Of a stretch of 64,000 nucleotides of DNA, positions 42,329-50,214 are shown piece after piece (within the stretch, counting starts at the first letter, position 1; each line of letters opens with the position of its first letter). Made by a program: the position numbers and the translations under genes. A model generated the notes under the pieces. That model was not told where the DNA came from. It ran no database searches and saw only the letters and a list, made by a program, of their open reading frames with translations. The stretch covers positions 62,001 to 126,000 of the forward strand of contig OZ252015.1 in assembly GCA_965247525.1 (NCBI GenBank). The letters run 5' to 3'. This DNA is from JAZKID01 sp965247525. Its GTDB lineage: Bacteria; Pseudomonadota; Alphaproteobacteria; Rhizobiales; UBA4765.

Positions 42329-43711
42329 TTATTTATCCTTTTCGTGTTGACGCATGATGTCGTCGGCTTTGAGCCATCCGGGGGATCCTTTTGGCAGTAA
42401 TTCGCGGGCGCGGGAAGCAGCCTGTTTTGCAAGCCTGATATTTCCAGCTTCACTGTATCCACGCGCCGTTGCAAGGGAAGCGCGCGCTTCATCGCCTTTA
42501 CGGCCATAAGCCATGCCTAAAAATTCGTAACCCGAGCCTGCATGCGGGTCCTGAATAACGCCGCGTTCAAGTTGACTGATAGCCTCGTCGAGAAGTGAAT
42601 TGTCTTCGGCAGACACCAGAGCGCGCCCGAGGCCCAAGCGTATCAGGCCGGAATTTGGATCAAGGGCAACGGCTTTGCGGTAATAAGACACTGCTTCTTT
42701 GGGTTTGGCATTCTCAAGAAGAGTTTGACCTTTCAACTCTTGAAAATAAGGGTTGTTGGGGTGCAGCGCAATTAATGCGTCCATTTGTGCAAGTGAGGAT
42801 TGAAGCCCTGCACCGTGTACACCTGCGATGGCGCGTGCATAACGACCAGGCAGACTTTGCGCATCTGGGAAACGGCGTGCAACTTGTTGTGGTGTTTCGA
42901 GATAACCCGAAATTTTCGCTCGCATCATGTCATGGCGCATCTGCAAAGCAGGTGGGTCGAGTTTGTTGCGGTTTGGACTGTTGTCGACAAGCGCTTTCAG
43001 GTTATCGATACGCTCTCGCGGCATTGGGTGTGATTGGGCATAAGGGTCAATTGAGCGAGAGGACAGAAAACCTTCATCGGCAAAGCGCTGAAAAGTAACG
43101 ATCATGCCGCGCGGGTTTTGTCCGGTCGCGTCAAGATAGTTGACAGCGGACCTGTCGGCTGCGGCTTCCTCGGTGCGTTGATAGGCCAAAACCTGGCGCT
43201 GCGAAAAACCCATGCCGCCTGCGAGCGTCGCACCTGCAGCCCCGGTCAACTCGCGCCCGCTGGCACCCGCTGCAGCACCGGCCGCAATGGCTGCGGCACC
43301 GACCATCATGGCAATAATATTGGTGGTTTGTGCATTGCGAATTGCCTCATGCAGGCGTGCCAGATGTCCTCCGGCAATATGTCCGGTTTCATGTGCCAGA
43401 ACGCCGATCACCTCATTCGGGGTTTTGGCCTCAAGCAGTGCGCCAACGGTTATAAAAATGCGGTGGCTATCAGCTACAAACGCATTAAACCCTCTGTCAT
43501 TGACGATAACAAATTCGGCGCCATCAACGCCGCCCACTTTCGCAGCCCTGAAAACAGGCCGCGCGTAGTCGCGAAGCAGCGCTTCGATTTCTGCATCCCG
43601 CAAGGTTTTCAGGCTCGACGTCTGGGCAAAAGCAGGGCTGCCGGCGACCACCAGTGACAAGGCGAGCACAATCGCAAGAGCGAATTTCAATAAGGCAACG
43701 CAATATATCAT
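42329..43711 (-). CDS. Periplasmic M48 metallopeptidase with TPR repeats (BepA-like)
   Basis: Zinc metalloprotease likely to handle outer-membrane protein quality control, like E. coli BepA. The 460 residues have a signal peptide ending SPAFAQ near residue 30. The zinc site is HETGH at residues 107-111, with the third ligand in RTEEAAADRSAVNYL. An alanine/glycine-rich segment (about 133-165) lies between. Tetratricopeptide-like helices (KEAVSYYRKAVALDPNSG and AISQLERGVIQDPHAG) fill the C-terminal third. It is first in the M48-dsbA run, which suits LptD, a known BepA client needing disulphides in E. coli. Confidence 0.92.
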   Translation of the reverse strand: MIYCVALLKFALAIVLALSLVVAGSPAFAQTSSLKTLRDAEIEALLRDYARPVFRAAKVGGVDGAEFVIVNDRGFNAFVADSHRIFITVGALLEAKTPNEVIGVLAHETGHIAGGHLARLHEAIRNAQTTNIIAMMVGAAAIAAGAAAGASGRELTGAAGATLAGGMGFSQRQVLAYQRTEEAAADRSAVNYLDATGQNPRGMIVTFQRFADEGFLSSRSIDPYAQSHPMPRERIDNLKALVDNSPNRNKLDPPALQMRHDMMRAKISGYLETPQQVARRFPDAQSLPGRYARAIAGVHGAGLQSSLAQMDALIALHPNNPYFQELKGQTLLENAKPKEAVSYYRKAVALDPNSGLIRLGLGRALVSAEDNSLLDEAISQLERGVIQDPHAGSGYEFLGMAYGRKGDEARASLATARGYSEAGNIRLAKQAASRARELLPKGSPGWLKADDIMRQHEKDK

Positions 43712-43833
43712 GTCGATGGTCTATCATCAGCCTTTCAGCATGGCGAGACTATGGCGCGCTCGACCCCAAGAAACGCGTGGACTTTCATAATTCAGTAGAG
43801 CCAATCCATTTTTATTGGGATAAAGCTGAGGCA

Positions 43834-44628
43834 ATGTTCTTCCCTGCTTCAAAAATTCTGTGGTTTCTCGTAACGCCTTCAACGCTGCTCTTCTTATTGC
43901 TGTTGATGTCGTTCGTCGTGATGTACACACGTTTTTGGAAGGCGGGACGAAAATTTGCTTTTTTTGTCTGCGTGTTGTTGCTGGTTTTTGGAATTCTGCC
44001 CTCAGGCACGCTTCTGCTTTTGCCGCTTGAACATCGCTTTCCAGAATTGAAACAGGCCAGTCTTTCGCCTTCAGGTATTATTGTTCTTGGCGGTGCATCG
44101 GAAACTGAAATAACGGCGGCGCATCAAACCTTGGCTCTCAATGAAGCTGCCGAGCGCATGACCGAGGGCGCCGCTCTTGCGAGACGCTTCCCACGCGCAA
44201 AGCTTGTATTTGCAGGCGGTGATGGCGGACTTCTCGGCGGGCGCGGCGTCGAGGCAGATGACGCTTTAAATCTTTTTGTGACGCTTGGCGTACCATCATC
44301 GCAGATCCTGCTTGAAAACAGCAGTCGCAATACATTCGAAAATGCACGAAATTTGGAGCATATGATTACCCCCAAACAAGGTGAACAATGGTTGCTTGTC
44401 ACATCGGCGGCTCACATGCCGCGGGCCATGGGCTGCTTTCGTAAAGCCGGTTTGAATGTCACAGCATATCCGGTTGATTACCGCACACGCGACGGCGCTG
44501 AGAATTTATGGCCTGCCGGTTCGTTTTCTGAAGGGCTCCGCCGGTTTGACAATGCAGCGCGCGAATGGATCGGCCTAATTGTCTACAAGCAGCTGGGCTA
44601 CACTGACAGCCTGTTCCCAGCGCCATAA
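43834..44628 (+). CDS. YdcF-like (DUF218) membrane protein
   Basis: DUF218 proteins (SanA/ElyC/YdcF) act in envelope integrity; ElyC affects peptidoglycan precursor lipid metabolism. The 264-residue protein has two N-terminal membrane helices (about 6-30 and 38-60). The DUF218 core follows: IIVLGGASETE, ALARRFPRAKLVFAGGDG, SSQILLENSSRNTFENARN and WLLVTSAAHMPRAMGCFRKAGL, with the conserved Asn/Thr/Glu and His positions. ATG 43834 (MFFPASK) begins just before the first helix. The open frame back to 43654 overlaps the divergent M48 gene and is rejected. Confidence 0.88.
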   Translation: MFFPASKILWFLVTPSTLLFLLLLMSFVVMYTRFWKAGRKFAFFVCVLLLVFGILPSGTLLLLPLEHRFPELKQASLSPSGIIVLGGASETEITAAHQTLALNEAAERMTEGAALARRFPRAKLVFAGGDGGLLGGRGVEADDALNLFVTLGVPSSQILLENSSRNTFENARNLEHMITPKQGEQWLLVTSAAHMPRAMGCFRKAGLNVTAYPVDYRTRDGAENLWPAGSFSEGLRRFDNAAREWIGLIVYKQLGYTDSLFPAP

Positions 44629-44751
44629 GCTGGCGTTTTATCCCTAGTGCATCGTCACGTCGTGGCTAAGACTGTCATTTAAACGCCACGCACAATTTAA
44701 ATTAAAAATTTGACCGCTTTCGCGGCAGAGATAAAAACGCTAGAACAGCTC

Positions 44752-46359
44752 ATGGCTATTTTAAAATCCAAATTTAATCTTGAAAACAGTGACGCAAAAG
44801 CAAACCGCGCGGCGATGCAAGCGCTTGTCAGTGAGCTTAAAAAACATCGTGGCATAGCGGCACTTGGCGGTGCGCAAGCGGCGCGGGACAAGCACACGTC
44901 GCGGGGTAAACTCCTGCCGCGTGAGCGGGTTATCAAACTTCTGGATTTTCAAAGCCCTTTTCTTGAGATCGCGCCGCTTGCGGCATTCGACCATTATGGC
45001 GGCGATATTCATGGGGCAGGCCTGATTACGGGCATTGGCCGCGTTTCTGGCCGCGAGGTGATGATTGTTGCCAATGACGCCACCATCAAAGGCGGCACAT
45101 ATTTTCCTCTCACCGTGAAAAAACATCTGCGCGCGCAGGAAATTGCCGAGCAGAACCGACTTCCATGTATTTATCTCGTCGATAGCGGCGGCGCCAATCT
45201 TCCCAATCAGGCAGAGGTGTTTCCTGACCGCGACCATTTCGGCCGTATTTTTTTCAATCAAGCGCGCATGTCTGCGCAAAATATTCCGCAAATCGCGGCA
45301 GTGATGGGGTCTTGCACCGCAGGCGGGGCCTATGTGCCGGCAATGTCGGATGAATCAATCATCGTTCGCAATCAGGGGACAATTTTTCTAGGCGGGCCGC
45401 CGCTTGTGAAAGCAGCGACAGGTGAAGAAGTCAGTGCTGAAGATTTGGGCGGCGCAGACGTGCACACACGCCAAAGCGGCGTTGCCGATCACTATGCTGT
45501 AGACGATGACCACGCGTTGCAAATCGTCCGGCGCTGCATTGCCAATCTTAATATTACAACAAAAGCCGACATGGCCATGCAGCCGCCACAAGAGCCTTTG
45601 TTTGAAATTGAGGAGCTGTCCTCAATTGTCCCATCGTCACTGAACAAGCAATATGATGCGCGCGAAATCGTTGCACGGCTTGTCGATGCTTCGGCATTTG
45701 ACGAGTTCAAAGCAAATTACGGCACGACGCTGGTGACCGGATTTGCGCATTTACACGGCATGCCAGTTGGCATCATCGCCAATAACGGAATTCTTTTTTC
45801 TGAGAGCGCACTCAAAGGCGCGCACTTCATCGAGCTATGTTGCAAGCGCAAAATACCGTTGCTGTTTTTGCAAAACATCACCGGCTTTATGGTTGGGAAA
45901 CAATATGAAGCAGGCGGGATTGCCAAAGACGGCGCAAAACTTGTAACAGCCGTTGCCTGCGCGAACGTACCAAAAATCACGCTTATTATTGGGGGCTCTT
46001 TTGGTGCCGGAAATTACGGCATGTGTGGCCGTGCTTACAGCCCGCGTTTTCTTTTTTCTTGGCCGAATGCACGTATATCAGTTATGGGTGGGGAACAAGC
46101 GGCAAGCGTGCTTGCCACGGTTAAACGCGACAACCTTACCGCCAAAGGGCAAGAATGGTCATCGTCTGACGAGGTTGCGTTCAAGGCGCCAATTACCCAA
46201 CAATATGAAGATGAGGGAAATCCATATTACGCCACAGCTCGTCTGTGGGATGACGGCATTATTACACCTGACGAGACACGCCGCGTGTTGTCTCTTGCTT
46301 TTGCCGCAACCTTGAATGCGCCAATTGCACAGACCGATTTTGGAATATTTCGGATGTAA
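44752..46359 (+). CDS. mccB: Methylcrotonyl-CoA carboxylase, carboxyltransferase (beta) subunit
   Basis: Transfers carboxyl from biotin to 3-methylcrotonyl-CoA in leucine breakdown. The 535 residues match the usual MCC-beta length. Features are HTSRGKLLPRERV, SGGANLPNQAEVFPDRDHFGRIF, GSCTAGGAYVPAMSDE, GTIFLGGPPLVKAATGE, EDLGGADVHTRQSGVADH and the C-terminal oxyanion segment SFGAGNYGMCGRAY. The GPPLVKAATGE/DLGGADVH form fits MCC rather than propionyl-CoA carboxylase. ATG 44752 (MAILKSKF) gives the family N-terminus; the frame extends to a TTG at 44710. The alpha subunit follows only after two orphan genes. Confidence 0.92.
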   Translation: MAILKSKFNLENSDAKANRAAMQALVSELKKHRGIAALGGAQAARDKHTSRGKLLPRERVIKLLDFQSPFLEIAPLAAFDHYGGDIHGAGLITGIGRVSGREVMIVANDATIKGGTYFPLTVKKHLRAQEIAEQNRLPCIYLVDSGGANLPNQAEVFPDRDHFGRIFFNQARMSAQNIPQIAAVMGSCTAGGAYVPAMSDESIIVRNQGTIFLGGPPLVKAATGEEVSAEDLGGADVHTRQSGVADHYAVDDDHALQIVRRCIANLNITTKADMAMQPPQEPLFEIEELSSIVPSSLNKQYDAREIVARLVDASAFDEFKANYGTTLVTGFAHLHGMPVGIIANNGILFSESALKGAHFIELCCKRKIPLLFLQNITGFMVGKQYEAGGIAKDGAKLVTAVACANVPKITLIIGGSFGAGNYGMCGRAYSPRFLFSWPNARISVMGGEQAASVLATVKRDNLTAKGQEWSSSDEVAFKAPITQQYEDEGNPYYATARLWDDGIITPDETRRVLSLAFAATLNAPIAQTDFGIFRM

Positions 46360-46417
46360 ACCAGATAAACAAAACTTTATATCCATCAAAAAAATGAATG
46401 ATAAGTATAAATTTATT

Positions 46418-46446
46418 TTGACAATGACTTTGCTTCTCAGTTATCC
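46418..46446 (+). promoter_or_regulatory. Candidate promoter for the 46479 orphan gene
   Basis: A perfect TTGACA -35 element is followed after 17 bases by TTATCC, or after 18 by TATCCC, about 33 bases before the ATG. If active, the orphan pair has its own promoter inside the mcc operon. The -10 part is a poor match. Confidence 0.35.
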
Positions 46447-46478
46447 CTCATTCAATTCAATCAGATAAAGGCTTTGAA

Positions 46479-46934
46479 ATGACAAAAATTGACGCTAGCA
46501 AAATTCAGAAAAGTAATTTTTTAAAAGCAACATCTTTCACAGACGTTTTAACATTCGCACGCCGTAATTCAGCTACTGATGTGTTGAACCGTCTCAACGA
46601 GTTTTCAAAAGATGGCTATATCACAGCGGCTGATTCAAAAGCCCTGAATGCAAAATATGGCGAAGCATGGAATCCGGAGCATTACAATCTGAAACCAACG
46701 TCAAACGGATATAAAGTGACAGAATTTTATGATGCTATCTGCGCCAAGTTCAGCAAAATAAATCCGGATTATGATTTTAAGCAAGGCGCCTCTGGCAGTA
46801 ATAAAAACAATGAAGAATATATCTTCGATTTTGACAACGCGTATCTCGAAAATTCAGGAGTAAGACATTACCTTTTCCAACGCCCAGTTGAAAATGATAA
46901 GCATTCATTCAAAGACGACTGGCTGGCTCAATAG
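46479..46934 (+). CDS. Orphan EF-hand-like protein in the mcc operon
   Basis: A 151-residue, soluble protein of unknown function without signal peptide. Residues about 42-53 (EFSKDGYITAAD) have the spacing of an EF-hand loop (E1, S3, D5, G6, I8, D12). Next comes a segment shared with the following gene: KYGEAWNPEHYNLKP and then KVTEFYDAICAKF. The C-terminus reads IFDFDNAYLENSGVRHYLF. The paralogue shows YGQAWNVENYLPK and RISDFAKAILAKF at the same places. It has a better ribosome site (AAAGG) than most orphans here. It lies 119 bases after mccB, in the same direction. Confidence 0.65.
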   Translation: MTKIDASKIQKSNFLKATSFTDVLTFARRNSATDVLNRLNEFSKDGYITAADSKALNAKYGEAWNPEHYNLKPTSNGYKVTEFYDAICAKFSKINPDYDFKQGASGSNKNNEEYIFDFDNAYLENSGVRHYLFQRPVENDKHSFKDDWLAQ

Positions 46935-47026
46935 ATAAAAGTTTAAATATTGTTCTTGCCGCAAAACAGGCTATGCTGGGCACATAGTTAATTCTTGATT
47001 GTTCACTCATTATTTGGAGCACTTTT

Positions 47027-47713
47027 ATGAAAGTTACATTTCCAACATCGCAGTCAAACCCGGATACGGGCGTAAATCTGTTTACGCGCGCTCTTTTTTC
47101 AAATGGCTCCGCGCCTCTTTACCCTACGAGTGAAAAAGTCAACCAGAGCTTTCTTGAAAAACAGATTGAAGCTGTAACAGCTCATCGCCCTGAGCAGGAC
47201 AGCGCTAATACATGGATTTCGGCAAGCGAAGCGCAAATTTTGGCAGGTCGCTATGGTCAAGCTTGGAATGTTGAAAACTACCTGCCAAAAGCAGGTTCAT
47301 ATCGCATCAGCGATTTTGCAAAAGCCATTCTTGCGAAATTTGAGCGCACCGATGACGAAGGTAAAATAGCGGGCTGCAACCCAAAATGCGATGCTTCGGG
47401 TGTTTATTTTTGTACTGATGGCATTATTTCTGAGAAAGAAGCAACTGCCACGGCAATCAATGGAGATTATCTGTTTTCAACGGATGTAAAAGTAAAACCC
47501 TACGTCGATTTGCGCCCGGAAGCAGATTCGTCTGTTTTAGCACGCCCGAACCCACCGTCAGTCGATAACCGCTTCGAACATGGCGGTGAAACAAACTCAA
47601 AACCATCGACAGTGACAAAAAATAGCAATAACCGCGAATTTCCAACGGAAAATGGTGGTGAGACAAATAGGCCATCATCTGCAACAACCAATATTGAATG
47701 TGGCAGACCATAA
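47027..47713 (+). CDS. Orphan protein, paralogue of the preceding gene, with cysteine and Asn/Thr-rich tail
   Basis: A 228-residue protein sharing with the 46479 product the segment [KR]YG[EQ]AWNxE[HN]Y, followed about 12 residues later by [VI][TS][ED]FxxAIxAKF. Here the loop before it (SANTWISASEA) has lost the EF-hand acidic pattern. The middle contains GCNPKCDASGVYFC, three closely spaced cysteines that could bind metal or form a disulphide. DGIISEKEA after it recalls half an EF-hand. The tail (about 165-228) is Ser/Thr/Asn-rich and contains a repeated GGETN motif. There is no signal peptide. It ends just before a terminator that abuts mccA. Confidence 0.62.
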   Translation: MKVTFPTSQSNPDTGVNLFTRALFSNGSAPLYPTSEKVNQSFLEKQIEAVTAHRPEQDSANTWISASEAQILAGRYGQAWNVENYLPKAGSYRISDFAKAILAKFERTDDEGKIAGCNPKCDASGVYFCTDGIISEKEATATAINGDYLFSTDVKVKPYVDLRPEADSSVLARPNPPSVDNRFEHGGETNSKPSTVTKNSNNREFPTENGGETNRPSSATTNIECGRP

Positions 47714-47740
47714 TTTTGCTTTTAAAACTTTATAAGGTTA

Positions 47741-47770
47741 AAAGAGCGCTTCTTTAGCGCTCTTTTTTTT
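47741..47770 (+). terminator. Intrinsic terminator ending five bases before mccA
   Basis: AAAGAGCGC pairs with GCGCTCTTT around TTCTTTA, followed by a T run to 47770. The mccA ATG is at 47775. It lies between the orphan pair and mccA and should reduce mccA transcription from upstream. Confidence 0.88.
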
Positions 47771-47774
47771 GTTC

Positions 47775-49664
47775 ATGACAATCACATCACTTCTTATTGC
47801 CAATCGCGGCGAGATCGCTTGCAGAATTATTCGCACCGCCAAAAAAATGGGTCTGCGGACGATTGCCGTCTATTCCGATGCTGACCGCAATGCGCTTCAC
47901 GTCAGACAGGCCGATAGCGCTGTTTACATTGGCGCATCGGAAGCGGCACAAAGCTATCTCAACATCGAAAAAATTATTGAAGCCGCAAAACACTCAAATG
48001 CTGACGCGATCCATCCAGGCTATGGTTTTTTGTCTGAGCGTGCCGTCTTTGCGGAAGCCTGCAAGGCTGCCACTCTTATTTTCATCGGCCCATCTGTGCA
48101 GTCCATAAAAGCAATGGGGGCCAAGGACGCTGCAAAAGCGTTAATGCAAAAAGCCGGCGTTCCGGTTGTGCCGGGCTATCATGGTGAAAATCAGGACGCG
48201 CAATTTCTGGCGCAGCAGGCAGAAGCCGTTGGCTATCCCCTACTTATCAAAGCAGTATCCGGCGGCGGCGGCAAAGGCATGCGGCGTGTCGATGAGCCCG
48301 CACATTTTGCAGACAGCCTTGCAAGCGCCCAAAGAGAGGGACAAAACGCATTCGGTGATGCACGTGTGTTGATCGAAAAATACATCACAGCACCACGTCA
48401 CATTGAATTTCAGATTTTTAGCGATCAGAACGGTGAATGTGTGCATTTGTTTGAGCGTGACTGCTCACTGCAGCGCCGTCATCAAAAAGTGATTGAAGAG
48501 GCGCCTGCGCCGGGAATGACGCCTGCGCTTCGTGCAGTGATGGGTAAGGCCGCAATCGCCGCAGCAAAAGCCGTGAACTATTATGGAGCGGGCACTGTTG
48601 AGTTTATTGCAGATTCGTCGGACGGCCTTCGCGAAGACAAATTCTATTTCATGGAAATGAACACCCGCCTTCAGGTTGAACATCCGGTCACGGAAGCAAT
48701 TTGCGGTGTTGATCTTGTCGAATGGCAAATCCGTGTGGCCAATGGCGAGCCTCTGCCGCTTTCACAAGAGCAAATTCACATAAACGGCCATGCGATTGAG
48801 GCGCGGCTTTACGCAGAAGATCCGTCCCGCCAGTTTTTACCTTCAACCGGTAAGCTATATCGGCTCGACTGGCCGCAAGACAACGAACATTTACGCATCG
48901 ATAGCGGTGTCGAATGTGGCGACAGCGTCAGCCCTTATTATGATCCAATGATTGCAAAAGTCATTTCGCATGGATCGGACCGTGCGGATGCGATTGCAGG
49001 TCTTGCGTCAGCACTTGAACAAACAAAAATTACTGGCCCGCAGACAAATATAAATTTTTTACTGCGTCTTCTTTCATCTTTCGCTTTTAAAAATGAACAG
49101 TTCGACACCGGCTATATCGGCGAGCATTTGCCGTCGCTGACAGAAATCGCTGATGATGCCGCAGTAGTTGCATCTTATGCTTTGCATGCCTTGCTTAAAG
49201 GTGGCGAGAGAAACAAGGCGTCATCTGCATGGGACATTCAAGATGGTTTCAAACTTTCACCCGATGAAGCTTACATCTACACGCTTGAAATCGATAACAC
49301 GCAGGTCGGCGCAACGCCATCAAAGCCCGACTCGGAATGGGTTTCAATACCAACGCCAAAAGGTGTCTTTCTTCTTCACCGTGGCCACCAATATTTTGCC
49401 GCATGGCCTGACCCACAACATAAGCTGATCGCAACATCATCGCAACCGTCTTTGACAGCGCCCATGAACGGCAAGGTCACGCTTATTCACTTTGCTAAAG
49501 GCGACAAAGTGAAAGCAGGCGATATCATCGCTGTAATGGAAGCGATGAAGATGGAACATGCCATTCTTGCGCCGCGCGATGGTGTGATCGAAGACATTGA
49601 AGCTGAGCCGGGTATGCAGGTTCAGCAAGGTTTTGTTCTGGCGCGTCTTGAGCCGCTCGCCTGA
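47775..49664 (+). CDS. mccA: Methylcrotonyl-CoA carboxylase, biotin-containing (alpha) subunit
   Basis: Biotin carboxylase plus biotin carrier half of methylcrotonyl-CoA carboxylase, used in leucine degradation. The 629 residues comprise the carboxylase domain (SLLIANRGEIACRIIRTAKK, the ATP loop SGGGGKGMR, ERDCSLQRRHQKV, MEMNTRLQVEHPVTE), a middle BT-type domain, and a C-terminal biotinyl domain with AVMEAMKMEHAI (biotinylated Lys near 591). No ribosome site exists, because the bases before the ATG are the T run of a terminator. The only other upstream start is TTG 47769. Stop codons close the frame at 47739. It overlaps the DUF1489 gene (TGATG). Confidence 0.92.
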   Translation: MTITSLLIANRGEIACRIIRTAKKMGLRTIAVYSDADRNALHVRQADSAVYIGASEAAQSYLNIEKIIEAAKHSNADAIHPGYGFLSERAVFAEACKAATLIFIGPSVQSIKAMGAKDAAKALMQKAGVPVVPGYHGENQDAQFLAQQAEAVGYPLLIKAVSGGGGKGMRRVDEPAHFADSLASAQREGQNAFGDARVLIEKYITAPRHIEFQIFSDQNGECVHLFERDCSLQRRHQKVIEEAPAPGMTPALRAVMGKAAIAAAKAVNYYGAGTVEFIADSSDGLREDKFYFMEMNTRLQVEHPVTEAICGVDLVEWQIRVANGEPLPLSQEQIHINGHAIEARLYAEDPSRQFLPSTGKLYRLDWPQDNEHLRIDSGVECGDSVSPYYDPMIAKVISHGSDRADAIAGLASALEQTKITGPQTNINFLLRLLSSFAFKNEQFDTGYIGEHLPSLTEIADDAAVVASYALHALLKGGERNKASSAWDIQDGFKLSPDEAYIYTLEIDNTQVGATPSKPDSEWVSIPTPKGVFLLHRGHQYFAAWPDPQHKLIATSSQPSLTAPMNGKVTLIHFAKGDKVKAGDIIAVMEAMKMEHAILAPRDGVIEDIEAEPGMQVQQGFVLARLEPLA

Positions 49665-50077
49665 TGTTTCTTCATCTTATCAAGCTGTGCGTCGGCATTT
49701 CATCGGTCGATGAATTGATAGAATGGCAACAACAGAAACTGAAAATCATCAGCGCGGCGAGCGGTGAAAATGTTCTAGACCATGTCACACGGCAAACGCC
49801 AAAACAGATTGAAGCATTGCATGATGCCTCTCTTTACTGGGTTATTAATCGTGAGATTGCTTGCCGTCAAAAGCTGGTGCGGTTGGAGCCCACTTTGAAA
49901 AACAATATTCCACATTGCCGTCTTGTGCTGGATCCGCAAACGGTTCGCGTGCATACACGTCCACAGCGCCCGTTTCAAGGCTGGCGATATCTGAAAGCAG
50001 ACGACGCGCCCGCCGACGTGCAGATTGTTTCGGCAGACAATATGAATATTGAGTTGAGGCGAATTGGTGTTATATAA
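49664..50077 (+). CDS. DUF1489 family protein
   Basis: A 137-residue soluble protein of an alphaproteobacteria-specific family of unknown function. The start LHLIKLCVGISSVDELIEWQ, the VTRQTPKQIEAL segment, YWVINREIACRQKLVRLEP and FQGWRYLKADDAP are characteristic. The GTG/ATG region overlaps the mccA stop by one base, so it is translationally coupled to mccA. Basic residues in the middle suggest nucleic acid or phosphate binding, but nothing is proven. Confidence 0.85.
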   Translation: MFLHLIKLCVGISSVDELIEWQQQKLKIISAASGENVLDHVTRQTPKQIEALHDASLYWVINREIACRQKLVRLEPTLKNNIPHCRLVLDPQTVRVHTRPQRPFQGWRYLKADDAPADVQIVSADNMNIELRRIGVI

Positions 50078-50214
50078 TGCCCTTCATCATTATTGCAGAG
50101 AGCCTGCGTTCTTACACCTCTAAATCCGCAAAAAACCGTGATGATCTCGCTTTCTTTTGGCATTGTCCTATGCCATGAACAGGCCTTATCCAGCCATTTT
50201 TGTTGAGAGTCTTT

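Noticed and set aside
44752..49664. Propionyl-CoA carboxylase instead of methylcrotonyl-CoA carboxylase
   Set aside because: The beta subunit length (535) and the GPPLVKAATGE / DLGGADVH segments fit MCC. The alpha subunit alone would not decide this.
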